Below are positions 1 through 11,700 of a DNA stretch of 64,000 nucleotides, in pieces. The DNA comes from Phylloscopus collybita (Eukaryota; Chordata; Aves; Passeriformes; Phylloscopidae): the NCBI GenBank assembly GCA_027886175.1, contig JAJNNQ010000075.1:80641001-80705000 (forward strand), read 5' to 3'. Made by a program: the position numbers and the translations under genes. Numbering within the stretch: the stretch's first letter is position 1; every line of letters begins with the position of its first letter. The notes beneath the pieces were generated by a model. It was given only the letters and a program-made list of their open reading frames with translations, made no database searches and was not told the DNA's origin.

Positions 1-2499
1 AGCAGCTCGCTCAGGTGTCTCTGCATGTATTCTTCACTACTTCTTCCTCAATAGCATGGGAATACAAGTAAACCAAGATGTTTAATGTGTTTATCTTTCT
101 TGTACTGAACTGTAAATTAATTCCTTAACAAGTACTGTAACCCTAGAATTTCCATATATTTGAACTGCAAACTGCTGCTGCCTCTAGGTCCTTTCAAGCC
201 AAGTTTTCTTTCATAGTCCTCTGTTCTTAAAAGCTGGAAGAATTAGATGGTCCTGTGCCAAGAGCTAACACAGAAGTTTTTAATGAATCAGAACAGAGTA
301 TAGGTATGCAGTAGAATACAGAAATTATTTTTCTTAAAATTCATTCAAGCGAGAATGTAATTAGAGGGTCATAAGAATCCTATGAAGAGGAATACTCTAA
401 TATAACCTTAACTGTTCCTAATTATATGCCACATTATTAAGCCTGACCTACTAAGCCTGCCTCCTGAATACAGCTCGTTAAAAATGTTTAAGTGACACTA
501 GAGACTGCTAGAGACACTGTGAGGTAGAATGCATTCCTGCCTATATATGCTCTATTTCCCACCAACAAAGTCCCTTTCTAGCCCCAGCTCTTACTGCTAG
601 CAGAAGCTTGTTAACCTGAGTAGAAAGGAGAATATGTCATAGTGTTTTTCTAGGCTTGCCGAGAAAGCATTTAAGGATGTTCTCAGAAAGTGGAATTTGT
701 CTGTGTTTGTGTTTCAGAGTAAATTTTGTGTTATTAACCACTTTAACCTTGGACTTTGTACATCCTGCCACAAGTTGTGAGGTGATGACATCTGGGAGGA
801 GCAAAGACATCTCTCTCTGAAAGACACTAAGATATCTTCTCTATCTTATTCAAGATATCAGACTAAACCTGGCATCACAGCACTTGTTTCTCAGTGATGC
901 ATTTATAAGTTCATTGGAGCAGAAAGGGGTGGGAGGGAGAGCAATATACCCAGGTGGTGACAGCCTTTTCAAATATGTGATTGCAAGGGGGGAAAAAAGG
1001 CAGAGCTTTCATGTCTGAAATGTGAAGTCTGTTGGAACAAGATGCTTTGAAAAGACTTCAAAATAAGCTCTGAATAAGTTTTGCTGCAAATGAGTAACAG
1101 TTTAAGATTTTTCTCTTGATGCTGGTGTGAAAGGCTCATGACTGTAGATATGTAAGGAGGCTTTGAATGTTCCCTACCTACAAAGTAAAAGATTCAAACA
1201 TCCTACCCCTTTCTATATTCTGCTTTCAAATCCTACATTTTCCTTCTAGGGATCTTTATGCTCTGTGAGGTAGTGATCCTCCACGGAAAATTTCCTAATG
1301 CTTTAGTCTCTGAAGCTCTGTACAATGTTTCACAGATGAGGGACAGGCTGCTCAGGTGCTTATAACAGGGCTGTAGTCCTTAACTGTAAGTAGAGCTAGA
1401 TTTTATGCATTTTTTGTTGGTTCTTACCCCGTTCCTTATCATACACTGTCAATTTTTATTTTTTTTTTCCTCTCCTATCTCAAACTTTTAAAACCTTTGA
1501 CGTTCTTCTGTGGTCTCTTCCCCTTTTTACCCCTTTTCTGTTTTTACAATAATAAAATAGAACAGTCTGCTGTGGTCTTTTCAGACATGAACATTATGAA
1601 TGGCAAAATGCTTGTGTAAAATCTCATTGGTGTCTCCTACAATTCCGGGAGCCTAATGCATTCCCCTTTCCTGTACTATTTAAAAGAATTCTGGAAGTGA
1701 CAAGCAATTATCAAATGACATTCTTTTAGTTTCTCTTGACTCTGCATGTTCTTCTCTCAATCTTAAGTGTGTAATACTGCTACTGCTGTGAAAGGCCTTT
1801 TAAGAGTAAGTGAATACTTTTTAAGGAGATATTGGTATTCTTGGCAGGATGGGGAGGAATAGAATTCTGATGATCTTTCTTTCCATGTCCCACTTTCCTT
1901 GCATTTGAATTATACCATCCATGACAGAAATCTGTAGTCTTTTCCATAAAAGCTTTAAACCTTAATTTCTGCAGCTGAATAATTTTAATTTATTTTTATT
2001 TTTTCTTTCTTGCCTTTTTTTTTTTTTGAAAAGGTGAGTCTCCCATTGCTAGAGAACACCTTTTAATTGTGTTGCATATTAGGAACTAAAATCATTAATC
2101 CCCTAGGAATCTTATTCTCATACATTTGTAGTGCATGTCTTGTGATCTTTAAATAGAGCAGTTTTCTCATTACTACTAATGACAACGGTGTTAGCATGAT
2201 AATATAATTGCTGTGGATTCAAGAAACATGAATTGAGTTAAGGGTCAGGAGTTGGTTTCTTCTGTTTTTATTCACCTGCCCTCTTTTGCTCTCACATATT
2301 TTACTTTTGCTCAGTACTCTGTGGGATATTTTTACTGGTGAAAGTCCTCACCAAAATATAATGAATGTAATTTTTACAAATAAACTTTTAAAGCAGAAGG
2401 AAGAAACTGCTGAGAAAAAATTAACCCAAAATCTTCCTAATCTTTATCTTTCCCTCTTTTCCAGTATGTTCTTTTTTTCTGCTTTGACTAGATTTTGAT
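1..2499. other. AT-rich non-coding stretch
   Basis: I see no gene, RNA or recognisable transposon here. The sequence is AT-rich with stop codons frequent in all frames. Only short homopolymers stand out, for example a 14-nt T run at about 2014-2027. The frame at 2286-2498 (70 codons) has biased, low-complexity content and no family resemblance, so I treat it as chance. Confidence 0.6.
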
Positions 2500-2830
2500 A
2501 CATCTGAGAGTGCTATGGGGTAAGCTGGGAGGAAGCATATTGCAGAATGGATGTGCACTGCTTGCCCTGGACCAATTGCAGGAGCAGTTATTTGTGGGTT
2601 AGCACTAGGAAAGGTGAACAAGCAGCCCACACCCTGAGGGGACATCCACACTGTGCAGCAGAGCACAGCCCAAGGGGTCCCCATCCAGCTCTGAGCAGGC
2701 TGCAGCCCCGGCGTGGCGCAGCACAGCAGCACTTGAACCCAAAAACTGGATCAAAATGGTGTGCTGACAGGGCAGTCCCCAGCAGTACTAGTAAGTACCA
2801 GTGATGCACACTATTCATCTTTGAACTTTG
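2500..2830. other. GC-richer patch of unknown origin
   Basis: This roughly 300-bp block is clearly richer in G+C than its flanks and carries a few CpGs (around 2710-2720). Overlapping short frames exist on both strands (2547-2804 +, 2421-2732 -, 2588-2818 -). That is what GC-richer sequence with few stops produces; none resembles a known protein. It could be a decayed transposon, an old LTR piece or a local composition fluctuation. I could not classify it. Confidence 0.4.
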
Positions 2831-2846
2831 TTTTATTGTCTTTGCA

Positions 2847-2848
<2 letters not shown>

Positions 2849-2888
<40 letters not shown>

Positions 2889-2938
2889 GGTGGGCTTTTT
2901 TTTGTTGTTGTTTTTGGTGTTTTGGTTTTTTTTTTTAC
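2849..2938. repeat. Poly-T tract of 39 nt followed by T/G-rich sequence
   Basis: An uninterrupted run of 39 T residues spans 2849-2887. It is followed by T/G-rich low-complexity sequence with further T runs to about 2938. A poly-T could be the reverse complement of a poly-A tail on a minus-strand retrocopy lying to its right. I cannot identify a source transcript there, and CR1 elements do not leave poly-A tails, so a simple slippage-expanded homopolymer is the plainer reading. Confidence 0.85.
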
Positions 2939-3687
2939 ATTCTAGAGAGGGCACTTGTAGGCCTCATCTAGTAAAGTTATTTCACCAACACTTGTAGAAC
3001 TTGTAGATACATGTTTAATACCCACGTAATGTGCACATGTATATTTAATGCAGAATGATAAATATCAAGTGATGCAGACTTTATTCCCTGCAAAAGCTCA
3101 TCTTGAAAGCAAAGTGATTAAAGCATTGAAGAAGAGAGAAGCCCCCCCTCCTTTCTTAATGCAGAACATGGGACGGTACACGGGACTGCAAACAGGCACA
3201 ACTTCGTTTCACACAAGGTGGTTTCTGCTGCAACATACAATGTCTCTGTGATTTGTTCTCTGCAAGACTCCAGGACCCACTGGTGATACATTAGCAGTTG
3301 TTTATTGCTGTTATGCATTGATTTATATTTTGGTGGTTTGGACCCTTTTCAGTATCCATGAGTGATGACTCTGATCTGGAGCACATACATCAAGGTCTCT
3401 GAAGCTCGTGCTAACTGTGCACCATTTGTGACTCCAGCTGCACTCAGTGCACATTACATCAGCCTGCTGACTTTAGCAGAGGTGCTCACCATCCCGTTTC
3501 TTAGCACTCTTGTAGAGGAGGAGGTGAAACTTAAGGATGTTTTGGGAGAAGGAGGAGTCACCTGAATGAAGCTCATCTCACAGAAAAACAAAGGGAAAAA
3601 AGGTCCAAGAAAGATTTTTGTATTAATGCAGTGTGCACCAAATAAATGTTCCACACAGGAGCAAGTGCAATAATCAAGCATCCAAGC
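2939..3687. other. Unrecognised non-coding stretch before an A-rich tract
   Basis: The sequence is slightly GC-richer than most of the window between about 3100 and 3570. A 67-codon frame at 3362-3565 (+) is followed by an AATAAA hexamer at 3641-3646 and an A-rich tract at 3688-3726. That order is reminiscent of a processed retrocopy, but the translated frame matches no family I know and I could not find flanking duplications. I leave it unassigned. Confidence 0.3.
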
Positions 3688-3726
3688 TAAAAATAAAAAA
3701 AATAAATAATAATAAAAAAAAAAAAA
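3688..3726. repeat. A-rich tract (AAT/A)n
   Basis: An almost pure A tract with interspersed T (AATAAT-like units) ends in about 13 consecutive A residues at 3714-3726. It could be a simple repeat or a decayed poly-A tail belonging to the segment on its left. Confidence 0.7.
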
Positions 3727-3798
3727 TCTAAAATGTGATGTTTAAATACCTATTCATACACATTTGGGAATGTTTTCACATAATTTTTAGTTAATGCC

Positions 3799-4085
3799 TG
3801 TAGTGGGTTTATCTTAGCTGCCTGCCAGATGCTCATCCAGCTGCTCTGTCTTCCTCTGCTCACCCCCAACAGCACTGAGGGGGAAATAAGATGGAAATGC
3901 CTGTGGGTCAAGACAAATACATTGAGATCTCTTACCACTCACCATCAGGGGCAAGAAAGACTTGACACAAGGAAAATTATTTTAATTTATTGACATGTAA
4001 AATGGAATTCAATATTGAGAAACTAAGAAAAATGTGAGAACACCTTTCCTCAGCTATCTCCTTTTCCCACATCCACTGTGGTAGC
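3799..4085 (-). mobile_element. Endogenous retrovirus LTR fragment, 3' part, antisense
   Basis: Read on the minus strand, this block resembles the 3' half of a common avian ERV LTR (TguLTR5/ERVL-like in my recollection). It has an AATAAA signal (plus-strand TTTATT at 3986-3991), then a region complementary to '..GTGAGTGATCTC..' type sequence, then the CCTGCCAGATGCTCATCCA block on the plus strand (3820-3838). It stops at a plus-strand TGTAGTGGG at 3799, which would be the LTR terminus (CCCACTACA on the minus strand). Similarity fades past about 4085, so the 5' part appears lost or too diverged. No internal retroviral sequence adjoins it. The LTR identity is fairly secure; the family name is from memory and less so. 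Confidence 0.65.
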
Positions 4086-7000
4086 TTTCTACTAAAAAAC
4101 TAATATGTGAAAAAAATCTGTTCAGGCTTTCATATTGTGATAAGCAAGGATTGATAATTTTTTTTTTGCTTGCTTTAAAATCAAATTCCCTAAAATTTAT
4201 CAAGGAAAGGAGCTACTGATGAAGAGGCAGAAGAGAAACTGAAGTGAAACACAGAAAATGCAGAAAATAACAGCTCTGTTTCACAGGTTTTTCCTGCCAT
4301 AGACTGACATTCCTTTTTGCTTGCAAAGGGCATGCACGACACAACTGCTGGCAGGCCACATTAGTGTCTGAATTTGGCATTTTACTATGTATTAATCCCA
4401 TCTCTGGTGCTGCATTTGGATGTAGCATTCCAGCATGCAATGTTGACTAGCAGTTAAAAGGAATGCACCATGGCACATGACCACTTTCATGTTCTGCTCA
4501 AAGTGAGAAAGGCTGCTTGGAAGCACTCATGCTAATTGCCTGCTTTCAAGACAAGTAGAGTATTTTGTGCTCCCTTGTATCTTCCTGATGTGGGTACATA
4601 GATTCAGTCATCTCTAGGATTTTGCACAAAGGTAGATGGCCATGTCTCTGATGGATTTCTTAGCTGTTTTCCCCAAACTCTTGCCCGTTGTTACATTTCT
4701 TTAACGTAGTATTCTGGGTTCAAAGCTGACACCTCAATAATCAATTGATAAATACCGTACCTGTTCCAGAGGGCTGGAATTGTAGCAACCAGTTTGTGTT
4801 AGTGTTAATGGATGCAGCCTTGTTTTGTCTAAATAAGACATTAAGAAAAGGAGATTGTGTGGGGGGAGAGAGGAGATGAGGTGGGCTAAAAATAGGATTA
4901 TTAAAGGATCTTGTTATAGAAGTTTATGAAAGGCTCAGGCTGAGATTTTTAGAGATCAATAATTTCACAATAGTTATGTTGTCTCTTTTTCCATTGACCC
5001 TTTCTGTCCTTATTTTTATCACGACAGCCATGTTGTTCAAAAGTATTTCCATTAAAAGAAGGTGTTAGTAGGTAAAAACAAATGCACAAGTTCTAAAATG
5101 CCTAGCTAAAATATTGAAGAGCAAAATGATGCCTTACAGAGAAATTATAATTGTTTCTGTACAGCTACTTTTAATTTATGAGAATGACTTCAATTTTAAT
5201 TTTCTGAAATGGCAGAAATTCAGTGCAGTCTGCCAAATCATTTCAAAATGAAAGTATTAATCAGATATTCTTATGAATCACCCTTCATGGGTGCTGAAAT
5301 TATCACAGACTTTATTCTGTCTAGTGATGTAAGTATTATCTGCCATTACATTTTCCTTACTTCATCCTCCTTTGGCTAAGCTTTGCATACAACTCCATAA
5401 AGCCTCACTGCTCAAAAGAATTTTTCCCCAGATAGTTTCTGGTATGTAATCAATCTTTTGCCTCTTGCTACTGGCTACTCCCCATGTCTGGCAAAGTTAG
5501 TGTTGAGAAAATCCTAAATAATTCTGCTGTTCCATCAATCTCATAATTTTGTCATGATGCGTAAAACCAGAAAGACAAGTTTTGTCCAGTGATTTCCTTT
5601 GGGGCCTAGACTGTAATATGCAAATGAGAAAAAATAAGTTTTACAGAGGCAGTCACAACATTCAAAAAGCCATACACAATGGAGGGTGGGAGGTTTTTTA
5701 TTTTCATTTTAGGTGATCAATTTTGTCCCAGCTATAGTCACAGCCACAGTTTCATTCAGGTTTGGAACCAGTCTCCTCACATTTTTCTCCATTTGCTTGC
5801 ATTTCACTTATGCTCCTACAGGTTTTTCTGCTGTTCTGTGTTCTGCACACACTGAGATAATTCGCATTCTAGATGTATATATTTCTGTTAATTGTAAACA
5901 AAACATTTTAAAATATGTACATATAAATACATTAAATATACAAGTTTCTTTTTATTGCCTTAACCTTTTGAATGCAAAGTCACAGATTTTCATTATTGAT
6001 AGGTCAATTTAATCTTACCCTTTGTTTCAAACATGACCATAAAATAAATTCTTGTTTTGTTGTCATGTTGGGTTACTGGATCTTGATTATGAAATAAAAG
6101 GTTAGTTATACAACTAATGTTCAAATAACATTAGTGGAATGTTGTCATCTTGGTATTATGTTATATCATTTTGTGCAGAACCAGATGGGAAGGGAAATGA
6201 GAAAACTCCCTTGGTACAAATACCATCTGATGAGAAGAAATAAAACTACCTGCTATGCTATGTAAAAGCAGAGTTAAGGCTTCTTAAGACAGATAAAGTT
6301 TTTTTACTCTTTTTTCTTCTTTCTGGCCCATGTAGACCTACTATTTCTTTCTTTCTACTTTATTGGAATTGTTAATTGCAATAGCCCGTAGCCCAGAATG
6401 CACAGTTTATCTAGTGGTGATATCTCACCTATTTTTTAGTAATTAACAGTCCTTGCACCTCTTTTATACTCTCCTTCCTTCCCTATATATACTCATTATC
6501 ATGGTTTGTCAATTATCTTCCAAACTGTATTAAAAAAGATAACTCTCTAACATTAGCAATTGCTCAGAAGTTGCTAATAGCTCTCCTGAGAGCACTTGTC
6601 TCACCCCATATCTCCCACCTTATCAAAAGGTCACATTAATTAGAGGACCCTTGCTGGGAATAAATCAATGTGTCAATCAGAGACCCACTATTGTGCTGCA
6701 GTTGGAAAGAAAAAAATCCAGAACAAGGTTATATTTAGGGCCCTTTTTTTAATATTATATTTGTGAGTTGATCCAGGAACAAAGAGTAATGGGATCATAT
6801 TGTGAGTCAAAGTTTATGTATATTTTAAATGAATACTTTTATTTGTACCTTGTCATCAATTATTCATTCTTAGAATTAAAATACGCTTTTCTTACTTACA
6901 AGATGTCCACAAACATTGCCTTCAGTTAAAAAGGTAACTTAGAAAAGGAAACATTGAATTTCAAAGTTGTTCTCTTTCTCTGACAAACACTTCTGTATGC

Positions 7001-7744
7001 TGGATCGTAAAACAATCACAGCTGCAATAACAAATACCTCCTCATTTAGTCTCTTTAGGTTCATTCAAAGTCTGCAAGGATGTTTAAGGTAGGAGTATTT
7101 GTTTAGTTGTTTTGTGAAGCAGAGAATTTCCAAATGAAATGCAGTGGATTAGAAACTGCATGAATAAATAGGAAAGTAAAAATGTTTCATTTATCCAGTG
7201 CCTAACTCATTTTTCCTTCTGATCTGGTTTTACTATATTGAGCTGGTTTCCAGTGGTGATAAGCTGCATACAAACTCATTCATAGACCGCTGTTAAATCC
7301 CAAGATTTAGATCAAATTCTCATACATTATTATTACCACCAGTCTAATTTTTCGAGATCTTAATTGTGAGCTAACTGCTCAAGCAAGTGAACATAAAATT
7401 GAATTTGGGCCCATCAACTTGAGGCTATAGAAGTGTCTAATAAATGTGATTTATAAACTTCTCATTTTGTTGGCCATGAAATAAAAAATAATTTATGTGT
7501 GCATATGTTAATATAGGAAACAGTTTAATAACTTTCTAAATACAGTTGGATTGGTTGTTACATCTATTTAACATGGTGTCTAAATCAATGTTTTAGATCC
7601 AGACAACTTCCATTCTGATTCTGGTAATGTTGAGAGGCAAAAGTGGAAAATTTCCAGCTGTAAATTACCCAGGTGGAGAGCTTAGGTAAGAGGAAAAATG
7701 AACAAAAGATATAGTAGAAGGTCAAGTCAAATGGAGGAAATATA
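4086..7744. other. AT-rich non-coding stretch
   Basis: No gene or classified repeat is visible. The longest frame, 5713-6012 (+, 99 codons), reads through AT-rich sequence with no recognisable domain; its hydrophobic and asparagine-rich content is typical of translated AT-rich DNA. The GC-balanced piece at about 4210-4500 was checked for LTR or CR1 similarity and none was seen. Confidence 0.55.
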
Positions 7745-7834
7745 TCCTTCCTTCCTTCCTTCCTTCCTTCCTTCCTTCCTTCCTTCCTTCCTTCCTTCCT
7801 TCCTTCCTTCCTTCCTTCCTTCCTTCCTTCCTCC
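7745..7834. repeat. (CCTT)n microsatellite, about 22 units
   Basis: A perfect or nearly perfect tetranucleotide run of CCTT/TTCC units covers about 88 bp. The strand is pure pyrimidine and mirror-symmetric, a class of sequence able to form triplex (H-) DNA. The local frame translates as a repeating Phe-Leu-Pro-Ser, which is an artefact of the tandem repeat. It is probably length-polymorphic. Confidence 0.97.
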
Positions 7835-8417
7835 CAACAAAATTTTAGTTCCAGAGCAAGTCAGTTATTTCCATCTCCTCCTTATTCTTTAAAAAGAAGA
7901 AAGTGTTATGCTTGGGAAGAAAATGAGTACCTGAAATATTATTGGTAATACATTACATCTCTGTTTGAGCCTTATAGAAATACATGCTGCTTGATATTAG
8001 GTTACACTTACAGGAATTTGAGAGTTGATTAAAAAAGGACATTTTTTTTTCTATCTGCCAAGACTTGCAATGCTGCCATAATATCCTGATACAGAAATGA
8101 GAAGGACATTAATAAACTAAAAAAAAGTAAAACAGGCCATGTTGTGTGATCTGTTATGGTAAGAGATCCTGGATGCAAGTTGTAGACTAGGTCTTAAGCA
8201 CAGGGTGTTTTGGCCTTGACTCCAAACCCTGTGGAAGAGGCCCTTCTTGTCAGTTTGCTGCTGCAATCTGTGAAGAATACTGCATCATCCCATAAGTCTG
8301 ATAGCAGCTAATCTTGTTTTATTTACTCAGTGCTTTACTTTCATTGAAGCTGGAGTGGAAGCCAGAAAAAAAAAAATTAAAATCTTCCCTTCTACTTTTG
8401 TTTAGTTTTGAAGAAAT
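7835..8417. other. Non-coding stretch between microsatellite and GC-rich patch
   Basis: Nothing recognisable was found. There is an A-rich run near 8365-8380. Composition gradually rises in G+C toward the patch that follows. Confidence 0.5.
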
Positions 8418-8772
8418 GGTGTCAGTGGAACAGTGGACATAGGGTAACTGAGGTACTACCCCCCTGCCACCCCCTGGCTGCTAAGCTAGCTCAGATTCTG
8501 GGAAGCTTTGGGGGTGTAGGCTTCAAGGATAGGGAAAGAGTTCCAAAAGAGGCTCTTACCTCAAGGGAACGTTCCAAGGCTTTTTTCTTGAAGGGGTCCC
8601 GGGGCAAAGAGGGAGAACATGGAGGAGCAGGGGTTTTTATCTGTCTCTGTCTGGGATGGGATACCTGGCACAGGGCCATAGGTCAGAGATAAGGGGAAGG
8701 TAGGGTTGGACTAAGGGTTACAGTCTCTGAGGGGGGTTTCTGGGGAAAAACCATTCCCTGAGGGATACAACA
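8418..8772 (-). mobile_element. GC-rich LTR-like patch, tentative
   Basis: This block differs sharply in composition from its flanks. On the minus strand it could read as an LTR. A TGTTGTATCCC-like start lies at 8772, followed by a TATA-like GATAAAAACCCC at about 8640 and a pyrimidine-rich stretch. The right boundary on the plus strand reads GATACAACA (8764-8772) and the left could be TGGTGTCAG (8418). However, I found no matching target-site duplication, no clear AATAAA signal, and I do not recognise the family. It may equally be a different old transposon or simply GC-rich sequence. Short frames on both strands (8408-8692 +, 8491-8679 -) are not convincing genes. Confidence 0.25.
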
Positions 8773-8775
8773 GGT

Positions 8776-11700
8776 AGCTACAATTACAGTATGAAACACC
8801 CTTGCTAATCTTTTCAAACTTGACTGGTTTATGACCTGAAATAATATTGTATGAGTGTATTGAAAGTGCTTAGAGCAAACAAAAATCATAAATTCCTCCA
8901 TGCTATACTACATAGATATATAAATAATTTCTCTTTATATGTGCCAAGGAGAAATCAAGTTTCAAGGTCTCTGTGTAAAAACCCAACAATTGTGGGCATC
9001 TCTAAACCTCATACCAGCCTCTGAGTCAGTTAATACTATTTTATTCTTTGTAAACTGGAATGCTCAAGCTCATTTAATATGTGTATTTCTTATGTGAAAC
9101 TTATTGAGAATGAGTGTTAGGATGTTTCAGATAAACTTGCTGCAGATTTGTCTGTGCTTAGAAGCCTTTGGACTTTTTAAACAATTTTAGTTTAAAAGTA
9201 TTTAGAACACAATAACAAAATGTTACATCCATGTTTGCTAAAATGACTTACCATGAAGAAAAAAAATAGGTAGTAGAAATGAAATAAGGTTTTGGAAAAA
9301 ACCAAACCAGTTTTGACTGAAATCCAATTGGTCCATTATTGGTGTTGTTTCTGAAACTTGTTACTCTGAAGGAAGTATCACATTTTGCCTTATAGTAATC
9401 AATATGGGAATCATTCTTAGTTTAATTTTGTAATTTATGTGAGGCTCCATTGCAATCAAAGATAAATCTCTCATAACAGTTATGTGTCCCATAGGCTGAT
9501 TTAATCAAAATTATACCTCTAGACATAGAAATAAGATCTAAATCTCAGTTTCTGGATTATTTGTGACATGCTAGCTCATTGACAGGTACGCAATGAGCAG
9601 ACAGTAGAGAATTAATTACTTGCAATACTGGACCTGCTTATTTATTTACTTATTTCTAAATATTAGGAGCGATTTGTGTCAGAAAATATTTTAAAACTAA
9701 CATGCTTAATAAGACCCCACCCAGTTCTGCTCACAAGTGGACACTGCTGCTAGATCATTCTAATTTCCTGCATTTATTTTTTTTTCACTATTACATTTCA
9801 CATAAGTCAAGAGAGAAATAAGTAACCAGAATGCAAAAGCTGGACACTGCAACTCATAAATGGTTGTATCATCAGCCTCATCCTCCTTCCCTCCATAGAA
9901 GTGCCTGCAAGAAAGTGTTACTGTAGATGGTACTGTTAATTAGCAGTATGCCATTACAATTTCCAAAATATGTGTTGTAATATTTATAACTCAGATTGCA
10001 GGGCATATGCAGTGCTGTATGAAATAAAAAGTAATTCCCATGAATAATTTCTACTAGAATTAATGATTTCCAACATCAGAGTTCACATTAAGTGCACGTG
10101 TGCCTTGATTTCACTAAGGCAAGGGTACCGTGTTTGCTGCGAGGTCTAAAGAAAATTACTCTCAGGTACTGCTGTACATGGCCACTGGATAAGTCAGGTG
10201 TGATTCACCCTTGGTGATTCCATGTTGGCTTTTGACAGATGCACTGCATCTGCAGTTATCTGCATTTAGACATTCCCTAAAACAGTCTTTCTTCTTGCTC
10301 AGAGGTATTCAATAAAATCATGAGATTTCTGCATAAATTCCATCCTTGCAAACTACATGGAAACTGGATGCAGGATGCACTGAGACTATTACTCGTAGGC
10401 AAAATATCCTGTGAAGTGCTGCACAACAAGCTCCTATGGAAGGCATAATAAATTGTTAAGGTTCATAGGTTATCACAGAAAATAAGGTATTTCCCAGACA
10501 CACTTGATTGAGTCAGCATGCACAGAGGATGCATTATTAATTCAGTGTCAGGCTTGTTATTTCTGTTAGGCAAATCTTAAGTAGAAATATGTCTACTTTG
10601 TTCAGATCTGAAAAAAAAATTAATAATTTGTTAATTTCTATGTAATGATCATAAGCAGTGATAATAAGCTGAATATTAATTGAAAATCTTTGAATGAACA
10701 ACGTAGTGTTCATTCTAAGGCCAGAAGGTGATTTTTTTTATTAAATCAGCAGTTAAAAATTTGATCATGAACAAGAAGGTCAGATGTCCTTTGACATCCT
10801 GAAATATTATGCTGGATAAGGCATTAGAATTATTCTGAACTCATTTTCTTTCTCTCTTTAATTCCTATTATCACAGTAACATAGGCACAAAAGGAAGATA
10901 TTGAACTTAACCACATTGCAATTTGCAAACTATGATTTTCAGTCTTGTAAAGTGCAAAATATTCTGATTTCCATTCCCCAAGAGCCTCTAACATCCCTTT
11001 GAATCTGAGTACAGTACACAATAAACTTCTGCTTCTTAATAATATAGTTTGCATGTTTAAAAAGAAAGATAGGTTTATGTGCTTTGTTGAACATGAGATT
11101 TTCACTCAGCTTTCTTTGGTAAAAGGTAATCTAAGACTTCTCTGGCAGTACTTCAGCATGATTTGTAAAGGATGATGGGTTGGGCTTAGCTGCAGCCAAA
11201 GGAGTAGCCTCCTACTGTACCTCTGACTGATTCCAGAAACGGGATGAAAGCCATTCTGTAGAGAGATGGACTCAAATGAAAAAGCTGACACTACATTTCC
11301 TAAAGAGTGTATTCACTTGCTAAAGCTCTGAACAAATTGTTCTGGTATGCAAATGGCTGCAAATCTACTTGAAATGCTTTAGCAGAATGCTATTAACCCT
11401 TATAATCAGAGAACTAATAATCACACAGCAAGTGACAATTGGGCTACATTCTAACACTTTTATATTATTGCTCAATTACAAGTTCAGTAGAAAGATCACC
11501 ACTCCCAACACATTTATCAAGCAATCTTTTCCTTATCTACTTGTCATTGATATGATGGAGGAAACAATAGTATGTTTTTCAGTGTAAATATCATTCTGTG
11601 TTAAGTATTTTAAGGTATAATGATGATAAGTCATTCCACATAAAATCTTACAGATTATTTTGAAGCAGTATTTAAAACATTTTTCATTTATGTTCTTCTG

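Noticed and set aside
2421..2818. Three overlapping frames in the GC-richer patch
   Set aside because: Frames on both strands overlap almost completely, none matches a known family, and no splice or poly-A signals fit.
7698..7892. Frame with a repeating FLPS protein sequence
   Set aside because: It is a direct translation of the CCTT microsatellite.
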